Below are positions 1 to 11,811 of a stretch of 64,000 nt of DNA, one piece after another; position 1 is the stretch's first letter, and each line of letters begins with the position of its first letter. A model generated the notes under the pieces. That model was not told where the DNA came from. It made no database searches and was given only the letters and a program-made list of their open reading frames with translations. This DNA comes from Dipteronia dyeriana (taxonomy: Eukaryota; Streptophyta; Magnoliopsida; Sapindales; Sapindaceae): assembly GCA_032871835.1 (NCBI GenBank), contig CM065303.1, positions 53,792,597 to 53,856,596 of the forward strand. The letters are read 5' to 3'. Made by a program: the position numbers and the translations under genes.

Positions 1-13
1 TTCTGTGTATCAG

Positions 14-747
14 ACTGTTCATGAAGGTCGTATCTACCAGTTGAAACTTTTCTGTGGCCCGGAATATCCAGACAATCCACCCAGTGTGAGGTTTCAAACA
101 CGGATAAACATGACCTGCGTCAATCAAGAGACTGGAATGGTCAGTCATGTTATGCTCAGGACATTGGCAATATATGATTGTTATATGGTTGAAGTAGTTA
201 ACTAACAGCTGATAAAAATTACCAGGTTGAGCCAGGTCTTTTTCCTATGCTTGCTAATTGGCAAAGGGAATATACGATGGAGGACATATTGACTCAACTG
301 AAAAAAGAAATGATGTCTCCACAAAATTGGAAGCTTGCTCAGCCTCCTGAAGGTATGTCAACTGAACCTATATCATGTCTCATTTTACCGATATCAATTA
401 AGTCTGAATACTTCAAACTTTTCTGCATCAGTTTCTTGTTATATCTAACTTGTCAATCCGGAGTGTTGTATTGACTACTTTTTCAGAGCCCATGTGAATT
501 AGTGGTGCTCTGATATTCTGATATTATGCGTGTTGAAAATGTGGTAGGTAGATATAATACTTGAGCGTTGTATTGTGCAAGTGGAAATGTGGATATGCAT
601 TTTCAATTAACAAGCATCCATGCATGCAGACATATTCATAAAACATTTGTTCCAGGTATTAAGCAAGCATGTGGATTTGTATTTTCAGGCAATGAAGAGA
701 CAAGGATGGATCACAAGGGTATAGTGCTCAAGTGTTGTATTCTCTGA
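14..747 (+). CDS. UEV1: Ubiquitin-conjugating enzyme E2 variant (UEV1/MMZ type), 3' part of gene
   Basis: This is a partial gene cut by the window start. Three exons can be read: 14-139, 226-352 and 689-747 (TGA at 745-747). Introns are 140-225 and 353-688, both GT..AG, the second splitting a Gly codon. Visible motifs are [50 protein letters not shown] and LKKEMM, which run through the E2-variant fold in the order expected for plant UEV1 proteins. Known family role: UEV proteins lack the catalytic Cys and pair with UBC13 (UBC35/36) to build Lys63-linked ubiquitin chains in DNA-damage tolerance and signalling. The C-terminal tail after PPEG is short and ends in Cys-Cys-Ile-Leu, a CaaX-like box with Leu last. 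An AG at 12-13 supports the first visible exon start. The 5' exons lie outside the window. I see no frame damage. Confidence 0.93.
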
Positions 748-870
748 GTAGAAGCAAGAGTTGTATGAAAATAATAATGTATATAAGTATATATACAATA
801 GATTATTCGGACTGCCGGCTTAGTTCCATGTCTGAGAAAGTTTGTCATTAGTTCCATCAAATGGTGGCTA

Positions 871-876
871 AATAAA
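871..876 (+). promoter_or_regulatory. Candidate poly(A) signal of the UEV1 gene
   Basis: A canonical AATAAA lies 124 bases after the UEV1 stop codon, inside what should be its 3' UTR (748 to about 900-1000). Seen directly; its use is inferred. Plant poly(A) signals are loose, so other A-rich sites nearby could serve. Confidence 0.4.
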
Positions 877-1141
877 GTGGACTCTATGAATCAATGACAT
901 TTTCGAAATTTTACCCTGTAATTTGCATTTGAAGATCCGTGAGCATCATTGTCTTTGTTGTCAATGTCGATGAGAGATTGTCACATCGTCCCTTTTATTC
1001 GATCTTGTGATTTAAGATGAATTTAGTAAAGAACAATCGTGCAAGTTCTCTACACCCATCGTATAAATCATACGTATTGAAATGCGTAATATTCATATCA
1101 GGAATGGACTCAACGTGTGTGCAACTACTACACTTGATTAA

Positions 1142-1859
1142 GGCTCAGTTTGGTATTGCTGTGTTGTGGGGAGAAGTGTTTCTGAAATTGCTGTGAAAGG
1201 AATTACTTTTGGAATTGTTTTTGGTAAACTGATTTTTAAAAATGCTATGAGAACTAAAAACAATTTCAATGTGTAAGCAATTTCAATGTGTTTAGTAAAC
1301 TAATATAAAAAGTGTTGTGAGTGTGTAAAATTACTAAAAAGACAAAGACATCTAAATTGTATTAATTTGCTATACTTTATATTTTTTTTGTTTATTTGTA
1401 TTTAGTGTTAAGTGTTATATAATTATGGTACTTTATTGAATTAATTATCTCTATTTTTTATTCTACTTTATTTAATTAATTAGTCCTATTTCTTTATTTT
1501 TTTATTTTATTCTACTTTATTTTTTATTTAATTTTTATTTTACTTTATTGAATTAATTATGGAAACATTTTTTTTTGTATAAAAATATAAGCCCAATTTT
1601 TTTTGTTAAATTTCGTTAAAGGCAAAGACAAAGTTGGAAAGTTAGTAAAATTTCATTTGATATCACTCTACCGCCAAAATCCAAAAGCATAAGCCAAAAT
1701 CCAAAAGCATGCATGTATGTGTAGCTTATCAAGAACTCAGTTGGGAGAAGTTAAAAGTGACTAAAAGCATTTCCCCATGATTTTACCAAACACCATGTCT
1801 GAGGTCCAGAATCACTTTTGACCCCAAAAACAGTTGGAGAAGCAATGCCAAACTGAGTC
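1142..1859. mobile_element. Tourist-like (PIF/Harbinger) MITE, 718 bp, TSD TAA
   Basis: The ends form an imperfect terminal inverted repeat: GGCTCAGTTTGGTATTGCT on the left and, read from the other strand, GACTCAGTTTGGCATTGCT on the right. TAA flanks both sides (1139-1141 and 1860-1862), which is the target duplication of PIF/Harbinger elements. The interior is AT-rich and has no coding capacity. A short tandem repeat of CCAAAATCCAAAAGCATAAG lies near 1673-1712. It sits about 400 bp downstream of the UEV1 stop. Confidence 0.8.
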
Positions 1860-1862
1860 TAA

Positions 1863-2760
1863 GTCATCAACTGAACTGTGATATAAAGCTTCCAACATCC
1901 TCTTTTTGGGGACTCAGTTATAATGCGATTTTGTGTGAAGTTTGTACGTTAATATAATAAGTTAATTCTATACATTTTGTTTTGAGAAATATTTATGAGT
2001 AGTATGTAATTATGTATAATATTTTGGATCTAGTTTTTGAACTCTTTTTTTTATGGAGGATTGGAGGGTGTAGTTTTTGAACTATATAACATTATTAATA
2101 TATAAAATTAGAAACTGTGGTTGAAGTAGGCAAGTGCCCAACTGAATATATAATGATGAAATGCCAGATTAAGGTTTTTCTTTACCATGATGAGCGAGAA
2201 AAAAATGATTTAGATTAGATTTCATTGTGCGAGGTTGGAAATCTGAATTTGTAAATAGGTAGTTATGGATCAAAACCACTAATCAACATTTTAGAATCTT
2301 CTTCACGGGTTTGTCGAGATTAAACACCGTTTAAAATCTACCATAATTATAAAATCTTTTTACACTTTATGATTTAATAGATAAATATGAGATTATGTTT
2401 ATAATTATAAGGTTTTCAATCCAAGTAAGTGAAACTTCAAAATGAAGTTTCTAACTATTGATGAGGTAAAAATAAAGAAAAAAAAATATACTGTTGATTA
2501 ATGGGAAAGCAAAATATAAAAATAATAAATATCATCTTTATAAAATGCATGTATTGATCCAACTTAAAATCACTCTAATATTCTACAAGTAATAATATAC
2601 ACCAAGACTTAAAACATGTGGCTTTATCACAGTAGAGATTCCAATTCGAAGGCGGCATTTTACCGATGAAAAATTAATAGCCGTTAATTATGGAATCAGT
2701 CTCCAGCCTGCCTTTTTGACGAGTGTAAAATATGTGTAAAATATTAGTATATTAATATTA
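1863..2760. other. AT-rich intergenic stretch, nothing recognised
   Basis: No ORF, repeat pair or RNA gene could be supported here. The stretch is AT-rich with short homopolymer runs. Confidence 0.6.
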
Positions 2761-2764
2761 TTAA

Positions 2765-2850
2765 CAATATGAGGTTGATCCGATGGTAAACCTTTTATAC
2801 CTCTAACAAAGGGTTATGGGTTCGAATCATTCTTCTATCCGGAAATTTCA
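2765..2850 (+). repeat. tRNA-derived SINE fragment, copy 1
   Basis: The stretch reads ATGAGGTTGATCCGATGGTA at an A-box position and GGGTTATGGGTTCGAATC at a B-box position (consensus GGTTCGANTCC), about 40 bp apart, as in RNA polymerase III promoters of plant SINEs. A clearly homologous copy lies on the minus strand at 15215-15290. It does not fold as a real tRNA gene by inspection. Confidence 0.6.
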
Positions 2851-3094
2851 AAAAAAAGGGTATATTACTTTATTTTAAACTGAGATATTATCAATTTAGT
2901 GGCTAACTTTTGGTGAAACTTCAAATTTGTAAATGTGTTTACGTTTTTAGAACCTATGGTTCCTTACTACCCATAAATATATCAAATTGGTCTTTCTGAC
3001 TTTAATTTTGACAGTCGAACGTAACATAAAATGCCAATGGATCATTTTTGCTCTTTGTATTTAATTATTGAATGAGACACTTTCGCCTTCCAAC

Positions 3095-4870
3095 TTTACC
3101 AATTTGATGGATGGTGGAGATCAAATATGGAGATATGATCTCCCCCAGATCCATGGAGATCTCCACCTTCCCCACTACAAACGAGGGAGGTGCGGTGGTG
3201 GAGGTTGATGCCACCATGTTCTAGACTAGAAAGGTCTTTATCCTCCCCCATTCGCAACGGTGGAGGCGAGATCTCCACCGTTTACGAATAGTTTGAAAAT
3301 AACTTAAATGTGTCTAAACAACTAGGGGGTGAATGAGTTGTTAATCGATTCAGTTACCAAATTTTAAATTTATCAAATTAAACACAACCAACAAGTGGGA
3401 AACCATCCATATGGGAAAAACCCACGAGACTAGCCTCGCTAGCCATATGGTCACACAAATCCACTATATTATAGTTTAATTACATCCTAAGTTGACAACC
3501 TAGTCACTCTAGGATCATAACTTAAGCCTATCTACCTTTAGACCTTTTATAGTGACTCTTGACACTTGCTTGTGCAATTACCACATGCAGCAACAATATT
3601 TGGACTCAATGAAGAGAATTAATGTAGAAGTGAATATGTATGAATACTCAATGGAAATATGTGTTAGACAAACTCATAAAATGCTTAACTAGATGTAGAA
3701 TATGCAAATCTAACAATCTAGCTATTAGCAAACACCAATCAACAACACAATTTCACAACTTCACAAGATATACAATATAAAAGAAGTCTTTGCAAAAACT
3801 ATGCAATGAAGATTCAATCTTGGACAAGTAGAATAATGAAAGAGATGGGATGTTTGTTTTTACCTACCAAGTGAGCATATGATGAACAACCAGGCTTGAT
3901 GATGATAGATAAAGTTGAGATGCACATGGATTTAGGGATGGAATGTAAAAAAAAAAAGGTTTCTTGGAACTCCTCACTTTTGAAAAATCCACTCACACTT
4001 TAAGATTGAATTTTTGAAGTTCTAAAATGGCTCGGTGAAGTTAAGGAAGTATATACAGTGCCCTAAATGAAACAGTGTCATTTTGGCCCCGACGCTCAAA
4101 GTACGATTTTGTTTCACACTTTTGAAGTCACAGAAGCTACTGGAGCATGATGTGAGTTTGCAAAGTACGACTTTATTTTGCACCAAAACTCTCATAGAAG
4201 TTACTGAAGATCGTTTCGACTTTTAAAGTGCTACTTTATTTCGCACTTATGATCTCGCAGAAGTTACTGAAGATCGATGTGAGTTTCAAAGTGCGACTTT
4301 GTTCTGCACATTCAAATTCGAACATCCAAAATGCGACTTCAACTTGCATTTCCTAAACTTGCATTAATCCCTTTGAGAGATTTACAAGACGTATTGCACA
4401 CCACTTTGAAGAGAAGAGAAATGGCATTCTAGCTAGTCAAGAACACACACTAATTGATATTCACGATGTGTAAGTGTGAAAGTGATGATATGCACACTAA
4501 CAATGAAACACAATTGATGATATGTGTGTGTATGTGCACCTAAATTTCTTGAAGAAAACAAGTCAAGTGATATACCTTTGAAGCTCTTGTTCTTAAAGTT
4601 TTGAGATACCGGGAAGATTGCAGGTCACAGAAAAAACTGTTGAGCACATGAAGATTCTATTCTACCTATTACAACAAAAAACATCCCAAAGTGGTTTGTT
4701 ATAGAAATAAGTCAATCACAAAATAGAGAACCTTAAACAGTGGATTCGTGAAACCCACTATTCGTGAGCTGTTGAGATCTCACGTACATTGTTGTAAACA
4801 TGGAAGGTTAAAGACCTCCCCTATCTAGAATGGGGGAGGATTGTAGATCCTCGAATCTGTAATTAATTAT
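3095..4870. repeat. Foldback/MITE-like arms interrupted by an arm/core repeat
   Basis: Left arm 3200-3300 and right arm 4735-4870 are inverted relatives. Both contain CCTCCCCCATTC, a GAGATCTC block and ACGAATAGT when read in opposite directions. Between them lies the repeat at 3316-4728. The simplest reading is a small foldback element split by a later insertion. The arms are short and diverged, so this is tentative. Confidence 0.35.
3316..4728 (+). repeat. Arm/core repeat family, copy A
   Basis: Copy A starts near AGGGGGTGAATGAG (3323) and ends near AAAGTGGTTTGTTATAG (4690). It shares ordered blocks with the copies at 19494-22125 and 53085-54605: a GTGGGAAACC..GGGAAAAACCCACG box near 3396, AGACCTTTTATAGTGACTCT near 3540, CTCAATGAAGAGAATTA, a GTGTGTGTATGTGCACCTA box near 4525 and TACCTTTGAAGC near 4574. 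The core (about 4083-4330) is made of degenerate repeats of roughly 80 bp around CAAAGTGCGACTTTGTT-like words. No protein is encoded. The class of element is not known to me. Confidence 0.6.
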
Positions 4871-5690
4871 GTTATCTAGTATGCACTGACAACCTGTGAA
4901 AAAGGCAAAGAAATATAAAGTGGTGGTCTCTTTAGGGGATGCTCTGATGCTCAAGTCAGATAGTTAATCGAATATAAGAGATAAATTCAAAGAGAAAGTG
5001 TTTAAAGCAAACCGGTTTGCTAGTGTTCTGTAGTGTAAGTTGAGTCGACTAAACTGAGGTGTCTAAGAATCCCTAAGCTTTGCCAAGTTGAGATAGGGTT
5101 AGAATTAGAGATAGAGCTGAAGCGAATTAAACTAATTCATATAAGGTAAGAGCTAGAGAGTAGGCTTTTAGCAAGGTTTGTGTGTAAAAGAGAGAGTATG
5201 AGTTAAAGAGAAGATTTCAACAGAGTTTCTGTTTATAAAAGCCAATTGTGTCGAGTCGAGCACTCGAGTTGCTATAGGTTTAACGTGTTTGAGAGTATAA
5301 AAGAGAAAAACTTCGGTGTGACTTTGAGAGGAAAAAATGAGTCTCTTTCTCTGAAGAGGGGTCTGGTATTTATAGGGGAGGCATATGGCTTATAGTTGCA
5401 GCTGATTTCTTTGATATCATAAGAGATCATGCCTGAGATATCAGGGGCGTATTTTTTAAATATCATAGTAAGTGGTTCTACTAACTTGGTCATATTTGAC
5501 TGGGTTAGTGTATTGCTTATTACTCAACCTGATAACTTCTTGAAGGGTCCTAATAGGTTGTCCTGGCCCATAACCTCAAATTATGATCACAATGGGCCAT
5601 ATTGGGCTGATTTAACCTATGGCTTTAGGTGTAAAATAACTTTGGGCTTTAGACTAACTTTCGACCACTGCAGTTAGCCCTTCATCTCTC
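4871..5690 (-). repeat. Possible LTR remnant, minus strand
   Basis: Read on the minus strand this stretch has a plausible core promoter, CCTATAAATACC (complement of 5367-5378), followed by a T-rich leader, and looks like LTR sequence. No paired copy, target duplication or coding region was found in the window, so it would be a solo or truncated LTR. Other strand features are not convincing. Confidence 0.3.
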
Positions 5691-6244
5691 TATGTGAATG
5701 CATTCAATATATAGTGGATTCGACTGTTCGTGTCGACGTGAAACTTAAGGTCACATCGATTTTGAACGTATGTAGGACAAAAGATTAAGATTGGTTGGAA
5801 GGGAAAGCTATCACCATGGTCATTTGGAGAGTGGTCGATGATGATACTGTTTACAACTTTCATGGAAGCAACATGGGTTACCCAAACATAGTACGTTATT
5901 AGGTCGATAAATGTTGATATTTGAGACCTCTAATTCATATTCTTTATGTTATGTTCTTGAGTATAGTTGAATATTTTAACGTTTTTATTGAGTTTATTTA
6001 GAAGATAGATCTTGTAGTGAGTATGAAGATAAAATGGTGATTTTTAGTGAGGTTTGGAGAAATGCCTCTACAACACGTCCAACTTGTGAAGACCATAACT
6101 CCATCTTCATAACGAACCAGGTTGATATCTACATATTTTTAGAAAGTCACAAATGTTTAGTTTCTAGGGCACTTTACGGTTTGTCAATCTAATTTTTTTT
6201 TAAAGAAAGTTATGATCGTTTTAGTAATCGAAGGTTAGAGCTGG

Positions 6245-6525
6245 AGAGCAAAACCGATGTTCCACAGGTAGGCACAACGGTCAGACTAGAAGAATTTCAT
6301 CATCAAGACCGTTGCGCTTTGCACATCGTGTTCTATAGTGGCTAATATGTGTGTTTTCTATTGTCAATAGCGTTATGCAATTGCACATTGGTACATACAG
6401 CGGTCCAATACCCTCGCTTTGCCAAACGTTGTCCCAATCACCATGCAATTGCACATCGATACATCTCCAGTGAATTCCGTTGCCAAGAGCGTTGTAACCC
6501 CTACAGTGGTCCTCACAACTGTTGT
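6245..6525. repeat. Degenerate tandem repeat (about 40-bp units)
   Basis: Several diverged units share the words CGTTGC/CGTTAT, CAATTGCACAT, GATACATC and CAGTGGTCC, for example near 6300, 6370, 6420 and 6470. It resembles the cores of the arm/core repeat family but I could not place matching arms around it. The open frames here follow the repeat and are not taken as genes. Confidence 0.4.
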
Positions 6526-6639
6526 TGCTTATTTTTGGCGGATTTCCACTCTGAATTGGTCTAAACTTATTTCAAAACTTCTCAAATCAAATCCTAATGA
6601 CTCTAAAAGATCAAGACTTGTTTGAGACACTTCCTAAAC

Positions 6640-7050
6640 TCAAATTAGGAATTAATCATCGAAAGAGGAAATCCAAATTCGGAAAGGATTTTCGTTCCTT
6701 GTTTAATTCTTCTTTTCCACTTGGTGAGTTTCCTATAACAAAGCAAATTAGGAGTCCACAATGAGAAATCACCTATAAATACCAAGAGTTTCTTCAAGTG
6801 AAGAGTTGTAGATGGAAGATTGAAAACTCCATCAGCATTCTCTTATTCTACATGTCTTTAGATTATATATTTTTATTTATTTTTTCTATTTTTTTTGTCT
6901 AGCTAATTTTTTTGTTAGTTAGGGCTCTCTTGAAGCTATAAACATGATTTGAATTCCATAGACAAGTTTTGTTTAATGAAACATTATTTTTTCAACTGGA
7001 TGATTTTAATTTCTCCACATGAATTGTTACTCTATTATTATGTTTCTTTT
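6640..7050 (+). repeat. Possible LTR remnant with TATA box
   Basis: ACCTATAAATACCAAG at 6771-6786 is a good TATA-type core promoter, followed by a short leader and T-rich sequence as in plant LTRs. No partner LTR is present in the window. Tentative. Confidence 0.28.
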
Positions 7051-7054
7051 ATTG

Positions 7055-7815
7055 ACCAAACCACATGTCCAACAACGTTAATAAAGTAATAATGAGCATG
7101 TAAAACACATAATTTTATGTGGAAAACCTAAAAAAGAAAAAAAAAAACACGATTGCCGGAGACAACAAGAGTAGGGTTTCACTATGTAAAGATGAATTAT
7201 ACACTCAATCTCTCTTACACTCTTGCTGCTATATGTGTTATCACATACATAATGGCATTTAAGGGCCTATTTATATACGTATATAACCCTAATTCTATGT
7301 GTACATGTACCTAAAGTTGACGAAATTTAGTAAGACTCCGATTTGTTGGGGTTGTTTTTATCCTCTTTCCTATTTTGTATACTCTACAAATTTAATGAAT
7401 TGGATTCCCCATGGAATTTGGACTCCATTATCTTTAAAGAAGTTTGCTTCCTTATTGAAGTGTATTTTATGGTTCCTTGTTTGAGTAAGATTCTTTCTCT
7501 TTGTATTTGAGTTGTGGTTTATTTGGTGTTAATGTCTTCCACACATCACTGGTTGACCAATTATCTAACTCGACCAAGTCTTCTTATCTCGATCGGTCAC
7601 TCAACTGATAAGTGTATCTGTTTTCTGATCAGTTGTTTAGCCCGACCAGGTTTTTCTATCCGATTGGTTAGTTGATCCCGATCAGGTTATCTCTACCTGA
7701 TTGGTCTGATGAATCCGATCAGATCTCATTGGAACCAAGGGTAAAGTATTGGTCAACTATAATTCATTTCATCTGATTGACTATGGTGACATGGCTTACT
7801 TGATCATTGCTTTCT
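7055..7815 (+). repeat. Arm/core repeat family, copy D (partial)
   Basis: The segment contains the conserved box ATGTGGAAAACC followed by an A-rich run and AACACGATTGCCGG (7115-7160), matching the TGGAAAACC..GGGAAAA..CCACG box of copies A-C. Its core at about 7550-7740 is a degenerate tandem repeat of about 36 bp built on CCGATCAGG, TATCT and GATTGGTTAGTTGAT words, unrelated in sequence to the other cores. Ends are uncertain. Confidence 0.45.
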
Positions 7816-7959
7816 CCACTAATGATGTTGACCTATCAGTTTATCATAATGTCAATTACATGTATAATAATTAAAATGGGAATCTTATATAGAAAAAAAA
7901 TACAACCTTGTACATCCTACGAGTTGACACTTTTGTGAGAAGTAATAAAATAGTTATCT

Positions 7960-9644
7960 AAGAGTATTTTCAATATAAGTGTGGATTGTCTTTTAAAAAA
8001 TTATTAACATGATAAAAATTATTTATATAACAACAATATCAAGACATTTATTTTTTATCCGTCATAAATGTACACTTAATAGACAACCAAATCAATATTT
8101 TGCCTGCTTAAAAAATAATAATCAATATTTGGTCTCCCATGCATGTCCTTAAAACACATATTTTTAATGATATGTTCAAATATTTGTTTTTCCTGCTTTC
8201 TTTTTTATCTTGATTCTTTAATAACAAATTTTTTATTTTAATAAAATCAGCGGTCACTTTCACACTTGTATACCAACCCTTTGACAAAATTACTTGATGA
8301 AACATGCATACCAAATGTTTAAGGGATTTGTTTTATAGGTTATTTGTTCATTGAAGCAAGATATTTCCAGAAGAGAAAAATCAAATATTTTTAGGAGTTA
8401 ATATATATATTCAGATACCTTTCAAAAATAGAACATGTATTTTTATTTTAAATGAGAAATTAATGCAGATGTTAAATATTTGTTGAGTCAACCATCTGAA
8501 AGTGGATAGTCAGAGCATCTCCAATACAGCTGTGGGTTGTGAAAAAATTGGATGTCAACTAGGATAAACGGACATTGAGTTCAAATATACTTACTGCAAT
8601 GCAACCATCTCCATGAAATATTAAGCCAAGATGGCAAAAAATAAAGAGGAAATAGCACTAGACACCATTATGTGGTGGGTGGAGTCCCAAAATGACCATT
8701 GATTGTTTAAAATGTTTCAAGAAAACCATTTTATCAAAACAGTGTTTCAAAATCACTATTTCGATAAAAAAAATTATTCATTGACAGCCGTTCTGTTAAA
8801 ATCTAACATTAAACTACCGTTATCCGTGACTTGTCAACCATAAATAATTTTATGAGGAATATTTTATGTATTTTGATTATATATAAAAATTAATGAGTTG
8901 ATTAATTTATTATTTTTATGGGTAATATTTCATGTTTATGGACGACACCAAACTTATTATTATTCCCTTATTAATTTGAGGTTACATCAAACTTATTTTA
9001 TGATTAATTTATTATTTAATTATATATATACATATATAAAGTAATGATTTGATTATAAGAATTTTATGGACAATATTTTCTGTTTTATAAAGTAATCATG
9101 ATAAAAAAAATATTCAAAATATCTATAAAAAAAAGTTTAAAACCTATTAAAAAACATTTCAAAAACCAGTGCAAAACATGTTTTACTAATTTTGACCTAT
9201 ATTCTGATAAGTTATAACATATGCAAACGGACTTTAAACAATTAATGGCCAAAATGTCAATATTGATACTTTCATTCTATAAAATGGCTAATATGAGATA
9301 TTTTAAAAAATTAATGATCATTTTAGGATTTACTCACCAAATGTCTACTTGTAGAGAGTCTGTTGGACACTGTAAACATGATTTGGTTAGCAAGTACATC
9401 TATGACTATAGAAGTTGATTGGTGTTTCTATTAAAATAATAATATTGTTTGTTAAATAAACAAAATAACTAAGAGAGATAGTTAAAAAAATATGTGTTAT
9501 GAACAAAAACCATTGGAGATCAAATATTGATTTTGTTGTCTATCAATTGTACATTTAAGACATATAGAAGGTAAGTCCTTTGACATTATTGTCATATCAA
9601 TAATTTTTTAAAGACAATCCACACTTGCATTGACAATGCTCTCA
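7960..9644. mobile_element. Long-TIR element, interrupted
   Basis: Inverted copies lie at 7960-8150 and 9505-9644. Both read AAGTGTGGATTGTCTTT followed by AAAAAATTATT, and at the inner side ATAGACAAC.AAATCAATATTTG. No target duplication was settled. The interior holds the element at 8670-9345, and no transposase is present. Confidence 0.5.
8670..9345. mobile_element. Long-TIR MITE, about 0.67 kb
   Basis: The left end (GGTGGGTGGAGTCCCAAAA then TGACCATTGATTGTTTAAAA) matches the complement of the right end (GGTGAGTAAATCCTAAAATG then ATCATTAATT..TTTAAAA) over roughly 80-90 bp with mismatches. The inner AT-rich part has no ORF. No clear target duplication. Confidence 0.5.
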
Positions 9645-9673
9645 TGTTGACAGTGACTACTTTATTTAATTTT

Positions 9674-11009
9674 GGGATATTAAGATTTTAGTCCCTCTAG
9701 TTAGCGTTAATCTGAGTTTGGTCCACTAGTTTTTTGAATTACTAACTTTAGTCATTCTGTCACGGTTTCCGTTTACTGACAACGCCAGAGGACAAAATGG
9801 CACTGCCTCTGCTACATATAAAAAGACCTTTATACCTTTCATGAAGTGGGTTGTTGGGCTTGCTAAGCGCACCCTAACCCAGAACTAAATGCACCCTAAA
9901 ACAAGCTACCTTGGGCCACTGAGTGCACCCAGTCCATAACTAAATGCACCTTGAAAAAAGCCACCTTAGGCCACTGAGTGCACCCCAGAAATTGCTGAGT
10001 ATTCCTCATTACATCAGCTCGACGTTAGCGTGACGTCATATTGTCTTCCTCAGCCAGTGACCCATCGACGGCTCGACCCGGATTTGGTTCTTGACCCGAT
10101 TGACCCGACGTGAAACCTGACTGTTCTACACCGTTTTCGACCTCGTTTCTAACTGTTTTCTACCCAGATCGACGACCGACAGTTTTTCGGTTCGTTTCCC
10201 ACCCATTCCAGCCTCTCACGAGCACGTTTTCCATGAAATCACTAAATCTAGAGAGAGATTAGAGTGATTGAGAAAGAGAGAGAGAGAGAGAACGAGAAAG
10301 ATGAGATCTGGAGAGAGGGATTGGTGGTGGTGGTTCTTTGGATCGTTTGGTTTTTAGTGGTGGTGGTGGTGGTGGTGATGGTGGTGAACGAGGGAGAGAG
10401 ACTGTGAGGGAGATGAAGAGATCTGGAGAGTGTGAGGAAGGGATTGGGGTCAATTTCTTAATTCCTAAAGTTTTGGGGTTATTGTTTAATTATTATTTGG
10501 GTAGATATATAATTATATAAATTTATCAAGTGTAATTATACGTATTTATAAATGGTATTTGTGTCTTTTTTGGGGTCAATTTCTTAATTCTTAAAGTTTT
10601 GGGGTTATTGTTTAATTATTATTTGGGTAGATATATAATTATATAAATTTATCAAGTGTAATTATATGTATTTATGAAGGGTATTTGTGTCTTTTTCTAA
10701 AAAATAATTTATATTTTTAAATTTTAATATTAATTAATTTAATATATATATATATATATATATATTAAAAAAAATTAAATGAAATACCATTTTTACCCTT
10801 ATTAATGAAAAGCTTGTAGAAGCATTTATCAAAATTCCCATAATACCCTTATTGACCTAACGGAAGTCAACGGAAAACTAACGGAATTGGACGGTAGGGA
10901 CTGGATTCGGTATTATTAGAGAACTGATGGACTAAAGTTAGTAATTCAAAAAACTAGTGGACTAAACCCAGATAAACGTAAACTAGAGGGACTAAAATCT
11001 TAATATCCC
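9674..11009. mobile_element. Non-autonomous Mutator-like element (MULE), TSD TTTAATTTT
   Basis: The termini form a TIR of about 95 bp (GGGATATTAAGATTTTAGTC at both ends, with few mismatches), flanked by a perfect 9-bp duplication TTTAATTTT at 9665-9673 and 11010-11018. Nine-base duplications and long TIRs are diagnostic of the Mutator superfamily. The 1336-bp interior encodes no transposase. It holds repeated GAGTGCACCC..TAAATGCACC modules (9865-10000), a GC-rich segment (10010-10240) that could be captured gene DNA, a GA tract with GGT repeats (10255-10390) and a direct duplication at 10446-10696. Confidence 0.88.
10446..10696. repeat. Tandem duplication, two units of about 126 bp
   Basis: The unit beginning GGGGTCAATTTCTTAATTCC at 10446 recurs at 10572 with only a few differences, through GGGTAGATATATAATTATAT and TTTGTGTCTTTTT. 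It lies inside the Mutator-like element at 9674-11009. Confidence 0.8.
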
Positions 11010-11599
11010 TTTAATTTTTGGTCGCCTCAGCCTAATGTTGAATGGTGATGGTTGCATTGGAGAATTCTATTTGAACTAAATGTCTATTTATCATAGTTGA
11101 CATCCAAATTATTCACAACTCGCGGTTGCATCGGAGGTGTTTTAAATTTATCAAATATTGATCAATAGAAAACTATGCTCAATATGCATGAATACATTTC
11201 AAGTTTTCAACATAAAGATGATCAGACGAGGATAGTTGACAATGAAGTTTGGACACTTCAAAATTTGTTTAAAGAATTTTATTTAGATTTTGTAATATCT
11301 TATAACTTATATGTGACATATATTTATATTTATCGTATATTTATTGAGAATATGTTTTGAATGAATTATATTTTTATATATTATTATTCTTTTTTAAATA
11401 TATATATATATATATATATATTGTTATTGTTATTGATATTTTTTATTGTTTCTGTATCATAATTTTTTAGAAATTTGTCGTATCCCTGAATCTATTCAAC
11501 ACAGATATTAGATCGTTCATTATCTTTTTTTGCCGGGACCTGTCAAGATAAGATAATATATGTACAACTAGGATAACTACTCCCACAAACTGAGAAAAA

Positions 11600-11700
11600 A
11601 CTTCACACATATATTTATAAAATACGTATAGTGAGACTCAAACCTCTCACTACCACTATGGAAGGGAGTTGTACTACCTTCCATCTCTATTAATACGTGA
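11600..11700 (-). repeat. Possible SINE fragment
   Basis: The minus strand carries AGTGGTAGTGAGAGGTTTGAGTCTC, split here as AGTGGTAGTGAGAG and GTTTGAGTCTC, resembling a B box. A related word, TGGTAGTGATATGGTGAAAG followed by GTTCAAATTC, lies at 15055-15085 on the plus strand. Short and weak. Confidence 0.25.
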
Positions 11701-11811
11701 TATGCTAGATAGTCGATTACCATGAAGTAGAAAAGAGTCGATTGTAAAGTGAAAAAAATAATGATATTAACAATTAGGGTCAATAAGTCATCATTTTTTT
11801 TAAAAAAAAGG

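Larger units (their letters stand above)
8515..11145. repeat. Inverted repeat pair of about 100 bp
   Basis: 8515-8610 and the complement of 11045-11145 share TTGGATGTCAACTA.GATAAA, GTTCAAATA and CTCCAATGCAACCATC-type words at clear similarity. The pair overlaps the limits of the element at 7960-9644 rather than nesting inside it, and spans the Mutator-like element at 9674-11009. It may be two halves of one MITE split by later insertions, or two inverted copies of the same MITE. Confidence 0.45.

Noticed and set aside
2765..2850. Functional tRNA gene
   Set aside because: A- and B-box words are present but the acceptor and anticodon stems do not form; a SINE is the better reading.
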